Source of the DNA: Plotosus lineatus | Lineage: Eukaryota; Chordata; Actinopteri; Siluriformes; Plotosidae | Reading direction: 5' to 3' | Assembly (NCBI GenBank): GCA_024760905.1 | Contig: CM045737.1 | Location: forward strand, 12,787,226 to 12,851,225 | Length of the DNA stretch: 64,000 nucleotides | Shown: positions 12,401 through 21,889 of the stretch, one piece after another | Layout: the number at the start of each line of letters is the position of its first letter | Numbering within the stretch: the stretch's first letter is position 1 | Made by a program: the position numbers and the translations under genes | Notes under the pieces: generated by a model | Databases searched by the model: none | What the model was told of the DNA's origin: nothing | What the model saw: the letters and a program-made list of their open reading frames with translations, nothing else

Positions 12401-15400
12401 AAAAATCAGGAACAGAATTGGTGACAAAGGACTGGCTTGGCGGACTCCCACCCTCACCGGAAACAAATTCGACTTATTACAAATGTAGACCAACCTCTAG
12501 CTCAGGTGATAGAGTCCTTCTGACCCATTGCAATAGGTTCGATACACCATTATCTTAGAGCACACCCCATGAGATAGCCCAAGAGACATGGTTGAAAGCC
12601 TTCTCTAAATTCACAAACACATGGACAGATTGGGCAAACGTCCATGACCCCTCCTGGATCCTGAAGAGTGAAAAGAACTGGTCGAGAGTGCTGGGGCTTG
12701 GATGAAAAACAAACTGTTCCTCCTGAGCCCGATGTTCAATTATTCGTTGGTTCCAGGAAAATAGAAACACACCCTCTGGTCCCCCTTTTTCATAAATGTG
12801 GACTACCACCCCATTTCGCCAATCTAGAGGAACGGACCCTAATGACCACGCAATGTTACAGAGACGTGTTAATGAAGACCATCCTACGGCATCCAGAACC
12901 CTGAGACATTCAGAACAGATCTTACCCACCCTCAGAGCCTGACCACTGAGGAGCTCCTTGATTATCCCAGTGTCCTGGGCAGACCCCCACCCAAACCCCC
13001 CAGGGTCTTCCTCCTTCACGGAGAGCATGTAGGTGGGATTGTAAAGGTCCTCGAAGAATTCCTTCCACATCCCCACTCGAGGTGAGCAGCTCCCCACTTC
13101 TACTGTAAACAGTAATTTTGGAGAACGATTCAGAACTCCCTCAGCTATTCATCACACTTTTTGTTATCGCTGTGAGCTTCCCCAGTTGCCGCCTCATTGC
13201 TTTTCAGGATCACTGTTGTTTACAACTTAATAAATTAGCCTGACATGAAACGGTAGCGTGATGGTTAGCATGTCATTGTCACAGCAAGATGATCCTGGGA
13301 TGTTTGTCAGTTTGCTCCCATTCTTCCATTTTCCTCTTACAGTCCAAGACATGCCCATCAGGCTAACTGACTGTTCCAAATTACCCCTAGTGTGTGAATG
13401 AATGTTGGCCCTGGGATGGACTGGCCAAATGTTTCTAGTGTACCCTGCCTTTGCCTAATGTCAGCTGAGATAGGTTCTAGCCTCCCTGTGACCCCAGTAG
13501 GATAACATGGTTCAGCAAATGACTGAGTGACCGTAGCATTAAGCTGTCAAATGTTATTCCTTTTTTATCCTGAAAATTTTTAATGCCATACTTCTACAAC
13601 TGTAAACAAGAAAACAAAATGATGTGTTGTTTTAATCCAGGGGTTGGGAACCTATGGCTTGCAAGCCAGATGTGGCTCTTTTGATGACTGTATCTGGCTC
13701 TCAGATAAATCAGGTAACCTTTCTAAATAAAATAACGAATACATAACTTCACTGTCATTTAAATAAAAATACAAAAAAAGCCATCAAATAAAATAAAAAC
13801 AGATTAATAAATCTCACGCATTTAAATCCATACATCTATTTTCAATGCCACTTGTCGCCGTGGCGCACAGCAGAGAGTCAATCCTTTCTGTACACCAGTA
13901 TGTGGGCGGGTCTGATACCTTGAAACTCTAATTTTATTGGATTATAACAACAGCCACAAACTGCACATGTTGTTTTGAGTAAAGAGATAAATTTCCCTCG
14001 TTTTTGATCAGCTCATTTGCACGAAGCCAACCACAGCTGCCAAGCAAACACAAATGGACAGACATGGAAAAACTTCAACCCACAGACCAGCTGATTGCCA
14101 AAACTTGGGACGTACTTCCTGTCACATAAACACTGCAGCGTGCGAGTCCTGTCGTATTGACCATGTTTGGCTCCACATACGCACGTGAGCAGTTCTTCTC
14201 ACACCTTATAAACGTCAAGACCAAATTGTGGTCATGTTTAACAGATGGAAGCCTAAACGGCTGCATGAAGCTGAACCTCACCACGTATCAACCAGACTAC
14301 AAAGCCATCAGCAAAACCATGCAGCACCAGAAGTCGCATTAATAAATAACTTTGAATTTATTTTAAACAACATTGTCAAAGTTATTATAATCTCAAATTG
14401 TTGGTCTTCTTTTTCAAATTACTTGTATTCAGTAAACTAGTCCTTCTCAAAAAATTAGCATATTGTGATAAAGTTCAGTATTTTCTGTAATGTACTGATA
14501 AAAATTAAACTTTCATATATTTTAGATTCATTGCACACCAACTGAAATATTTCAGGTCTTTTATTGTTTTAATTCTGATGATTTTGGCATACAGCTCATG
14601 AAAACCCAAAATTCCTATCTCAAAAAATTAGCATATCATGTTCAGGTAGTCTAAACGAGCTATTAACCTAATCATCTGAATCAACCAATTAACTCTAAAC
14701 ACCTGCAAAAGATTCCTGAGGCTTTTAAAAACTCCCAGCCTGGTTCATTACTCAAAACCGCAATCATGGGTAAGACTGCCGACCTGACTGCTGTCCAGAA
14801 GGCCATCATTGACACCCTCAAGCAAGAGGGTAAGACACGGAAAGAAATCTCTGAGCGAATAGGCTGTTCCCAGAGTGCTGTATCAAGCCACCTCAGTGGG
14901 ACGTCTGTGGGAAGGAAAAAGTGAAAGAAGGGCCGATTCCAGACCTTGGAGGACCTGTGGAAGAAGTGGGCTGAGTCTGGAGTAGAAACATCCAGAGCCA
15001 CCGTGCACAGGCGTGTGCAGGAAATGGGCTACAGGCGCCGCATTCCCCAGGTCAAGCCACTTTTGAACCAGAAACAGCGGCAGAAGCGCCTGACCTGGGC
15101 TACAGAGAAGCAGCACTGGACTGTTGCTCAGTGCTCCAAAGTACTTTTTTTCGGATGAAAGCAAATTTTGCATGTCATTCAGAAATCAAGGTGCCAGAGT
15201 CTGGAGGAAGACTGGGGAGAAGGAAATGCCCGAAATCCAGTGTCAAGTTCCCACAGTCCGTGATGGTCTGGGGTGCCATGTCAGCTGCTGGTGTTGGTCC
15301 ACTGTGTGTTATCAAGGGCAGGGTCAATGCAGCTCGCTATCAGGAGATTTTGGAGCACTTCATGCTTCCATCTGCTGAAAAGCTTTATGGAGATGAAGAT

Positions 15401-18400
15401 TTCATTTTTCAGCACGACCTGGCACCTGCTCACAGTGCCAAAACCACTGCTAAATGGTTTACTGACCATGCTATTACTGTGCTCAATTGGCCTGCCAACT
15501 CTCCTGACCTGAAGCCCATAGAGAATCTGTGGGATATCGTGAAGAGAAAGTTGAGAGACACCAGACCCAACACTGTGGATGAGCTTAAGGCCGCTATCGA
15601 AGCATCCTGGGCCTCCGTAACACCTCAGCAGTGCCACAGGCTAATTGGCTCCATGCCACGCCGCATTGAAGCAGCTGTTTCTGCAAAAGGATTCCCGACC
15701 AAGTATTGAGTGCATAACTGAACATAATTATTTGAAGGTTGACTTTTTTTGTATTAAAAACACTTTTATTGGTCGGATGAAATATATGCTAATTTTTTGA
15801 GATAGGAATTTTGGGTTTTCATGAGCTGTATGCCAAAATCATCAGTATTAAAACAATAAAAGACCTGAAATATTTCAGATGGTGTGCAATGAATCTAAAA
15901 TATCTGAAAGTTAAATTTTTATCAGTACATTACAGAAAATAATGAACTTTATCACAATATGCTAATTTTTTGAGAAGGACTAGTATATGGCTCGCAGAGG
16001 ATTAGCTTTTAAAATGTCTTTTTTTTTTTTTGGCTCTCTTAATCTAAAAAGTTCCCGACCCCTGTTTCAATCCATTGCTTCCTGGTTCGAGTGAACACAA
16101 AACCCGCTTCGCCCCTGGAGCATTTCTACAAAAATTGTGGAATGGCTCCAAAGGGCATTTTTGAATCTTCATCTGCTGGAAATAGCTGTGGGAGTCCTAA
16201 ATTAGTACCCCCTCATCCCCTGGCCCACTTTTTTAAATTATGGGCTGGGTGGTTGGTAAGCTGGCCCCACATAGGGAATTGGTTCTAATGGCAGTTCAGT
16301 GCCGAACCATGTTGGACTGCAATGACATCATGTTGAACCCATTATGTTTACTGTTGCCTGACCAACCGTCCAAGATAAACAGGGAAAATTTTAAAGTGTT
16401 TAGAATTTCACTATAGTCTGAAAACTGTGTATCACCATCTCACTGCCTTGTAGACACCTTTCTGATCTGCACTCAGCCTATTCCCACCGTGCTAGGACCG
16501 CTCCCGTGTGAGGCATGCTTCAGATGCTAAGCTGGAGGTGAGACTACAGAATAATCGTGGTTGTCTGTTTATTTATTTATTTATTTTTTTTGTGTCATGA
16601 GATGAACTAGTGTCCCATTCGTCATCTGTTACCACCTGAACAAGATGAGAAACCAAATCGATCATGGCTACAATGAGACAGCAGGATGAATCACAGATAT
16701 AACATGTTTTACTGTCTGGTGGAAAAGCACTAGTTATACCTATCAGTAGTGTTCACCTGTGAGCTCCCCTTGCAGGAAAACTGCCATCTTTGCAAACATA
16801 TCTTTGCAGAGTTCATTGATGTCAGGCTCAGCTGGCTCTGTGGCCTCTTCTGCTGTTTCCACTCCACTATCATCTGCAGAACGAACATAGAAAGAAAACA
16901 TTCATCAAAAGCACAAGACATGATGTTGCCACTCATTACTTTCATTTCACATCAATTTAAACAGGTAAAAGGAGAAATAACAGTTATAATGAACGGGGAC
17001 ACGTGAGCAATATCCACTAAGACGGAGATCAAATATTTTACTTTATTTTATGCTACAGAGGTACCTAATAGAAGCAAACTAAACCATGACTATATTTATT
17101 TATTTTTAAGTCTGTCTGTCTTCCTTTCGGCTTTTTCTCTTTTACTCAGGAGTCGCCACAGCGAATCATCTGATTCGCACGTTTGATTTGGCAGAGGTTT
17201 TTTACGTCGGATGCCCTTGCTGTCACAACCCTTTTTAGCAAGGGACAGAAACACTCTGACGGCCTTTGATAACCCAGGTAGCTGCACTGGGGGGGGACAG
17301 TGACAACCTTGTGGAGAGTGGGACTCGAACCCCCAACCTTTGGATCAGCAATCCAGCGCCCTATACCACTAGACCACCACTGCCCCATTTATTTATTTTT
17401 AAGTACGACAGTAGAAATTAAACCCCATACACACGTGTGTAGGTTGGATATTGAGCAGAACAGATCAAAAGAATTTTCTGCTGTTCCAAGGCTCGCATGA
17501 TCAGTAATTTTAGTATGGTACGAGAAAACAAGAATTTTTGAAGTGCAATTAACAGAATTTCAGGCTAACCTAACTATTCAGTATTATAGCTTATATTTAA
17601 TTCATGATAACACTGAACTGAGAAACTTAGATTTGCCTTCTATTGCGACCTTGCCTTGACCTCAACCCTAGCCGGACAACTGATGGGCCTATCAGATCAT
17701 GTCATTGCTTTGTGGCACATACCAATAGTTAATTATTCCTGAAATAGTGGTCCAATCAGATTATACCATTCCCATGTATTATATGTGACGCGCTCCACCG
17801 AACGTAAGCGGTGTCGCAACGGACACCGGAGCTTTTGAGACAAAACGCGGCTTATCCGGACTTCCGATCTGCCAAGTAAGTGCGCTTTGAGTACTTGTTT
17901 AGTGGATCGGAAGTCCGGATAAGCCGCGTTTTGTCTCAAAAGCTGAGGTGTCACTTGCGACACCGCCTACATTCGGTGGAGTGCGTCACATATACTAAAG
18001 GAAGGAAGTCATAGAAGTTCCAATAAGGTCCTGGGTTCGATTCCCAGCGTGGCCATTTCTTGGTGGCGTTTACATGTTCTCCCCGTGTTTGCACGGGTTT
18101 CTTCGGGTACTCCAGTTTCCTCCAACAGTCCCAAAACATGCACAGTAAGTTAACTGGCTGTTCCAAAACAACCCCAAGTATGAATGGCTGTGTGAGTGCT
18201 GACCCTGTAATGGCCTGGCGAGCTGTCCAAGGTGTACCCCACCCTCACCCAGAGTCAGCCGAGATGGATACCAGCCTCCCCAAAACCTGAATTAGGATTA
18301 AACTGCTCAGAAAATGAGTGAGTGAATGAAGTTGCTTGGTGTTGATTGTAAGACCAAATTCCATTTACAGATCTTCCTGAACAGTGTTTGCAGATGACAT

Positions 18401-19948
18401 TGTGATCTGTAGTGAGAGCAGAGAACAAGTTCAGAAAAATCTAGAGAGGTGGCGGTATGCCCTGGAAAGGAGGGGAATGAAGGTTAGCCTCAGTAAGACA
18501 GAATACATGCATGTGAACGAAAAGGACCCAAGAGGAACGGTGAGGTTACAGGGAGCAGAGATAAGAGATAAGATTAGAAGGTGGAGGATTTTAAGTACTT
18601 AGGCTCAACAATCCAGAGCAATGGAGAGTGTGGAAAAGAGGTGAAGAAGCGTGTGCAGGCAGGTTGCAATGGCTGGAGAATAGTAACCGGGGTGATGTGT
18701 GATAGGAGGGTATCGGCAAGAATGAAAGGAAAAGTGTACAAGACAGTGTTGAGGCCAGCGATGTTGTATGGTTTAGAAACAGTGGCGCTGAGGAAAAGAC
18801 AGGAGGCAGAGTTGGAGGTAGCAGAGATGAAAATGTTGAGGTTCTCTTTGGGAGTAACGAGGATGAATAGGATCAGGAATGAGCACATCAGAGGGACAGC
18901 ACATGTAAGATGTTTTGGAGACAAAGTCAGAGAAGCTAGATTGAGATGGTTTGGACATGTACAGAGGAGGAGTCGTGAGTATATTGGTAGTTGGATGCTG
19001 GGGTTGGAACTACCAGGCAGAAGGCCTAGAAAAAGGTCAAAGAGAGGATTTATGGATGTGGTGAAGGAGGACATGAAGGTAGTTGGTGTAAGAGAAGAAG
19101 ATGCAGAAGATAGGGTGAGATGGAGGCAGATGATCGCCTCTGGTGACCCCTGAAGGGAACAACTGAAAGGAAAAGATCATGTTCAGTTCATTTTTTGGAA
19201 CCACTTAATCCTAATTAGGGTCACGGGGAGGCTGGCGCCCATCCCAGCCAACTTCGCGCGAGGGTAGAGTACACCCTGGACAGCTCGCCAGGCCATCGCA
19301 GGGCGGAAACACACTGACGGCTTTGCAGCCTACTCTTGTCAAAAGTCAGCAATGGTTCTTTTACATGCCTCACACCATAGATAGTGAGAGACATGGCCAG
19401 CCTTTGATAACCCAGTTAGCTGCACTGGGGGGGGGGGGACAGTGACAATCCTGTGGGGACTCGAACCCCCAACATTAGGATCAGTGATCCTGCACCCTAT
19501 CCACTAGACCATTACTGTCACTGGTGTTCAAGTGTAGCTTGAAAATATCTGAATATAACATGGAAAATAAACACGAATGAATGCAGCCTCCAAAAAAATA
19601 AAAAAAAAACAAAAAAAAACCTTGAGATAGGATGGACTGGGAACCTGGACCTGTAAAGTAATAACTCAGATGCCAGTGTGGCGTATGGAGGTTCATTTGT
19701 CAATCAACCATATGATATCACGTGATTCAGTCAGAGCATGAGGGCTGTGACTAGCGAGCTAGCATGTCTGAGATATTCATTATCTTACTATTGTTGGAGG
19801 ATCTTTTAGGCCCAGACATGACACTTTCACTGGTCTCTTCGTGTCCGGGACTTTCTCCAGTATCTCTGTCGGTCCTCAACTGAAGCACAGACGGAGGCGC
19901 TCGAGAAATGCTGTCCATACCAGCTGTCTCTTGTCCCGTCGTAGCCAT
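6396..19948 (-). CDS. bloc1s2: BLOC-1 / BORC subunit 2, complete five-exon gene
   Basis: BLOC1S2 is a small coiled-coil subunit shared by BLOC-1 (biogenesis of lysosome-related organelles and melanosomes) and BORC (lysosome positioning through Arl8 and kinesin); it acts on the cytosolic face of endosomes and lysosomes. Coding exons are 19948-19789, 16873-16757, 7652-7533, 7436-7332 and 6427-6396 (534 nt, 177 residues plus stop). All introns are GT-AG and phase 1. Residues 1-54 are Ser/Thr/Glu-rich and unlike the family. From [12 protein letters not shown] (58-69) the protein follows the family closely: [13 protein letters not shown], then [19 protein letters not shown], then [20 protein letters not shown], ending KKLEKR. 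Residues 94-177 are heptad-rich coiled coil. The human protein is about 142 residues, so the extra length is at the N-terminus. The start chosen is the ATG in AAAATGG; ATG codons 11 and 44 are in-frame alternatives. Confidence 0.95.
7332..7436 (-). CDS. bloc1s2: BLOC1S2 coding exon 4
   Basis: 105 nt encoding residues 133-167 ([20 protein letters not shown] and following). It is separated from exon 3 by a 96 bp intron. The acceptor is TTTTTTGTAG; the donor is CTAG/GTGAGT. Confidence 0.97.
7533..7652 (-). CDS. bloc1s2: BLOC1S2 coding exon 3
   Basis: 120 nt encoding residues 93-132 ([20 protein letters not shown] and following), the best conserved coiled-coil block of the family. The acceptor is ATTAG/CC; the donor is AAGT/GTGAGT. 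Intron 2 upstream (7653-16756, 9.1 kb) is mostly transposon sequence. Confidence 0.97.
7653..8994. other. BLOC1S2 intron 2, unique part
   Basis: Holds the dispersed repeat at 7805 and A-runs at 8202 and 8670. Nothing else recognised. Confidence 0.6.
7805..7925 (+). repeat. Dispersed repeat of unknown family, copy 1
   Basis: CAGTACTGTTAAATTCTTAA, then TGATTGGTCAGAAGGTGTTG and AACAGCAGCC match 25276-25390. Resembles a MITE common in fish introns. The right end is not defined. Confidence 0.45.
8995..9753. mobile_element. pogo/Tigger-like element carrying a SINE
   Basis: The ends are CAGGGATCCCTCACTTTCC and GTAGCGAGGGATCCCTG with TA on both sides. A SINE-A (9339-9601) is inserted with a 13 bp duplication. 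No transposase remains. It shares internal sequence with 27179-28684, 29185-31240 and 34368-34808. Confidence 0.8.
9339..9601 (+). repeat. SINE-A, 5'-truncated, RTE-type tail
   Basis: Flanked by GGTCTTGTTTTGT at 9326-9338 and 9602-9614. The head is lost. The middle block AACTGGGTTATCAAAG and the tail with GATTCACTGTGGCGACTC are intact. The 13 bp duplication shows LINE-type integration. Confidence 0.85.
9770..11790 (+). mobile_element. Decayed jockey-superclade (CR1/L2/Rex1-like) LINE
   Basis: Endonuclease remnant ([13 protein letters not shown] near 9810; [29 protein letters not shown] near 10010-10090), then the linker and RT blocks ([59 protein letters not shown]), then SKTKE and late RT/C-terminal pieces ([20 protein letters not shown]). 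Several stops and frame changes occur. The 3' end is lost at a junction with an opposite-strand LINE near 11790. The clade is not fixed. Confidence 0.75.
11790..13135 (-). mobile_element. Second non-LTR LINE family, decayed, opposite strand
   Basis: Reading right to left: [29 protein letters not shown] ... [103 protein letters not shown]. These are RT and C-terminal blocks of a common fish LINE with many frame breaks. The extreme 3' end is missing. Confidence 0.75.
13247..13545 (+). repeat. SINE-B in BLOC1S2 intron 2
   Basis: Head GGTAGCGTGATGGTTAGCAT, middle CCAAGACATGCCCATCAGGC, tail TCAGCTGAGATAGGTTCTAG ending CAAATGACTGAGTGA. Confidence 0.7.
14157..14342 (+). pseudogene. hAT transposase C-terminal dimerisation domain remnant
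   Basis: 61 residues, [20 protein letters not shown] ... [14 protein letters not shown], ending at a stop. The motif FGSTY..EQ.FS followed by LTD..L.G.. is the conserved dimerisation domain of hAT transposases and their domesticated relatives. No upstream DDE residues remain. Confidence 0.75.
14440..15980 (+). mobile_element. Tc1-like transposon with IR/DR ends, inactive
   Basis: TA target sites are at 14438-14439 and 15981-15982. The inverted ends are about 200 bp, with outer and inner direct repeats sharing TCAAAAAATTAGCATAT. The transposase begins at 14766 ([20 protein letters not shown]). A stop follows GRKK near 14922, and one extra T in the T-run near 15145 causes a frame change just before the first catalytic Asp (DESKF). 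It is a DD34E enzyme by the count between DLAPAH and PIENLW. Confidence 0.9.
15131..15709 (+). pseudogene. Tc1 transposase, C-terminal two thirds
   Basis: The continuous frame includes [38 protein letters not shown] (second Asp), [20 protein letters not shown] (Glu) and the C-terminus [16 protein letters not shown]. The start at 15131 is out of frame with the true N-terminus because of the T-run slip. This copy cannot make the full enzyme. Confidence 0.85.
16065..16756. other. BLOC1S2 intron 2, part next to exon 2
   Basis: Mostly unique sequence with an ATTT run near 16570. No element recognised. Confidence 0.6.
16757..16873 (-). CDS. bloc1s2: BLOC1S2 coding exon 2
   Basis: 117 nt between acceptor TTCTGCAG and donor ACAG/GTGAAC. 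It encodes residues 54-92, including the conserved block [20 protein letters not shown] and the start of the helical region ([14 protein letters not shown]). Intron 1 (16874-19788) carries the 215 bp palindrome, two or three SINEs and an RTE 3' end. Confidence 0.95.
17112..17386 (-). repeat. SINE-A, RTE-type tail, 18 bp duplication
   Basis: Flanked by ATTTATTTATTTTTAAGT at 17094-17111 and 17387-17404. The middle segment (GTCTCTCACTGTC...GTAGCTGC) is missing, so the head region joins the tail directly. In BLOC1S2 intron 1. Confidence 0.88.
17780..17994. mobile_element. 215 bp near-perfect palindromic foldback element (MITE-like)
   Basis: Two 90 nt arms (17780-17869 and 17905-17994) surround a 35 nt loop. 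The inner 40 nt of each arm (17830-17869 and 17905-17944) are perfectly complementary. The ends read TATATGTGACGC and GCGTCACATATA, so a TA target duplication is possible. There is no coding capacity. It lies in BLOC1S2 intron 1, next to a SINE-B. It could be a foldback or MITE; the family was not recognised. Confidence 0.75.
18020..18328 (+). repeat. SINE-B next to the palindrome
   Basis: Starts within the head (GGTCCTGGGTTCGATTCCC, box B) and keeps TGTTCTCCCCGTGTTTGCA, TCCAACAGTCCCAAAACATG and the tail to GAGTGAGTGAATGAAG. Confidence 0.8.
18366..19177 (+). mobile_element. RTE LINE 3' fragment
   Basis: It starts at the RT catalytic block ([20 protein letters not shown]) and runs to the C-terminus ([12 protein letters not shown] ... 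GDP) and the LINE tail. One frame change lies near 18590. It is the same family as the copy at 55452-57905. 5'-truncated, inside BLOC1S2 intron 1 on the opposite strand to the gene. Confidence 0.85.
19190..19519 (-). repeat. SINE-A with SINE-B-type tail
   Basis: Tail CCTAATTAGGGTCACGGGGA at 19210, head end CCACTAGACCATTACTGTC near 19519. Middle blocks intact. Lies just downstream of the exon 1 donor of BLOC1S2, in intron 1. Confidence 0.85.
19717..19726. promoter_or_regulatory. Second palindromic E-box ATCACGTGAT in BLOC1S2 intron 1
   Basis: ATCACGTGAT lies 62 bp downstream of the exon 1 donor side. The core TCACGTGA matches the MiT/TFE 8-mer. With the two sites upstream of the ATG it makes three such motifs within about 275 bp around exon 1. 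Confidence 0.4.
19789..19948 (-). CDS. bloc1s2: BLOC1S2 coding exon 1
   Basis: 160 nt encoding residues 1-53 plus the first base of codon 54. The donor is AATA/GTAAGA with GT at 19788-19787. The peptide starts [19 protein letters not shown] and is polar and low in hydrophobics, so it is probably disordered. A GTG lies two codons upstream, but the ATG at 19948 is in good context (AAAATGG). The exon is supported by its reading frame, a consensus donor, and a phase that joins exactly to exon 2. Confidence 0.85.
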
Positions 19949-20006
19949 TTTCACTTCCGCACTGTCACATGATACTGTGGGTCACGTGACCGGCATAACT
20001 TCCGAA
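19949..20006 (-). promoter_or_regulatory. BLOC1S2 proximal promoter with CLEAR palindrome, M-box-like and ETS sites
   Basis: Reading towards the gene: an ETS-like CGGAAGTT near 20005-19997, a perfect GTCACGTGAC at 19990-19981, TCATGTGA at 19972-19965, GCGGAAGTG (ETS) at 19960-19952, and AAAATGGC (YY1-like) over the start codon. GTCACGTGAC is the CLEAR consensus bound by TFEB, TFE3 and MITF, and TCATGTGA is the M-box; USF factors bind similar E-boxes. The sites are seen directly; their function is inferred. No TATA box was seen. Confidence 0.6.
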
Positions 20007-20404
20007 CCACACCTCACTCATTGAAAATACAGTGTACTCAAAATATTGTCACTACGTTTCAAAAATATTTTTCGCGCTTGTTTTGTTTGCTTCATTTGTA
20101 ATTCTTGACGAGTTCATACTACTCACCGAGATTTCAGAAAAAATATCTTTCAACTTATTCATTATTTTATGTGAAATATGTCACACGTGGCTGCTTTGCT
20201 TTAATATTATTTACATTTCGTTTGTTAGCCATTGCTACACAATTACTAGTGATTTTTATTAATTTATTTTTTAACCGTTTAGTGTCTGAAAAACAAGCAT
20301 TAAATAACACTTAAAAGTCTGTTTTTCAAAATAAAAGTCATTTAAACGAGTTTCTGAGAGTCTGGACATTCTCATAATTTTTTAAATACTTCTAAAATAG
20401 TTTT

Positions 20405-20742
20405 TCATTCATTTTATAAACCACTTAATACTAATTAGGGTCACGGGGAGGCTGGTGCCCATCTCAGCCAACTCTGGGCAGCTCACCAGGCCATCACAGG
20501 GATGACACTCAAACAACCATTCATAGTCCCTCTCATACCGAGAGGTGATTTAGAACAGCCAGCTAACCTGCTGTGCATATTTTTTTGGACTGGGGGGGGG
20601 GGGTCGGGTTAGAGAAAACCCATGCAAGCACAGGGAGAACGTGCACACTCCACACAGAAACATCCAAGCTGGGAATTGAACCTAGAACCTTCTCGTTGTG
20701 AGTGAGATGTGCTAACGACTACACCACTGTGCCGCCATAAAA
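20405..20742 (-). repeat. SINE-B between the two genes
   Basis: Full-length, head CGGCACAGTGGTGTAGTCGT at 20740. The flanks TAAAATAGTTTTTC and TAAAATTATTTTTC are a 12/14 duplication. Its tail (CTAATTAGG, GAATGAAAA) is the one found on half of the SINE-A copies. Confidence 0.8.
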
Positions 20743-20885
20743 TTATTTTTCTGTTTTCAAACCGAAAACATTTTAAAATTAGGCACCCTCTTCCTTTTCT
20801 TTTCTTTGATCTTCTAATTGATATAAACACATAAATAATACACATGTTTGTAAAGTTTTATAATATATTGCTGATAAACATGGTT

Positions 20886-21127
20886 CATCATTCATTTTCT
20901 GTAGCCACTTAATCCTAATTAGGGTCATGGGGAGGCTGGCACCAATCCAAGCCAACTCCAAGTGAGGCCAGTGTACTGTACACCCTGGACAGCTCGCCAG
21001 GCCATCTCAGGGCAGAAACACGCTGACAGCTGTGCAGCCTACTTTTGTCGAAAGTCAGCAATGGTTCTTTTCCATGAACCTCACACCATAGACAGTGAGA
21101 GACATGGCTGGCCTTTGATAACCCGGC
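20886..21127 (-). repeat. SINE-A 3' half, inverted relative to the next SINE
   Basis: Tail at 20900, ends at the TTGATAACCC block; the head is lost. Forms an inverted pair with 21175-21505. Confidence 0.8.
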
Positions 21128-21174
21128 CTTGCCAAGATATGCTTCATAAAAATTGTGGTTTATGGGGATAATAA

Positions 21175-21510
21175 GTGGCAGGTATGGCCCAGAGGTCGGC
21201 TGCTGAATTACTGCTTGAAAGGTCAGGGGTTCGAACCCAACCATCATTGGATTTTCAACTGTCACCCCTGCTCCCATTGGAGCTAACTGGGTTATCAAAG
21301 GCTGGCCATGTCTTTCACTTTCTGAGAGGCATGTAAAAGAACACACTAGTGGAAGACTTTAATAAATCACCATCTGCGTGTTTCTGCCAAGTGATGGCCT
21401 GTCAAGCTATCCAGGGTGTAATCTGCCCTCGCCCAGACACGGCTGAGATGGGCGCCAGCCTCCCTGTGACCCTAATTAGGATTAAGCTGTTGAGAAAATG
21501 AAATAAATAA
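21175..21510 (+). repeat. SINE-A, diverged head, SINE-B-type tail
   Basis: GGCAGGTATGGCCCAGAGGT head, box B AGGGGTTCGAACCC, then the common middle and tail ending AATGAAATAAATAATG. Upstream of the USP24 promoter. Confidence 0.8.
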
Positions 21511-21617
21511 TGAAAGGTTTGTAAACATGCACTAGATTTTGAAGTTGAGCTTTTATTCATGAAAATGTTGAGCCAAAGACGAAGGAATATTATATTCATA
21601 TTGAGTGTGATGGAATA

Positions 21618-21626
<9 letters not shown>

Positions 21627-21663
<37 letters not shown>

Positions 21664-21685
21664 TTGGCATCCGTCTGTCTCTAGA

Positions 21686-21745
<60 letters not shown>
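21627..21745. repeat. (TA)n and (GT)n microsatellites upstream of USP24
   Basis: TA tract 21627-21660 and GT tract 21689-21745 (one T interruption), 150 bp upstream of the GC-rich promoter. Confidence 0.95.
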
Positions 21746-21889
21746 AAAGACATAATACAGTATAGTGCCTGGTAAGTCCAAATAAGTGCAAAAGCGTCCA
21801 TGTTATTCTGAGGCCAATGGTAGAGCATTTTGAGGCCGAATGTGTAGTGCACTAGTGTGCGGATTGGAACGCAGCCCATTTTCTCCTCC

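Larger units (their letters stand above)
13638..16064 (+). mobile_element. hAT element (family b) split by a Tc1 copy
   Basis: The ends are CAGGGGTTGGGAACC and GTTCCCGACCCCTG. The flanks TTTTAATC and TTTCAATC are a 7/8 match. It retains a hAT C-terminal dimerisation domain at about 14160-14342 ([20 protein letters not shown], then [12 protein letters not shown]). A Tc1 element occupies 14440-15980. It lies in BLOC1S2 intron 2. Confidence 0.85.
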
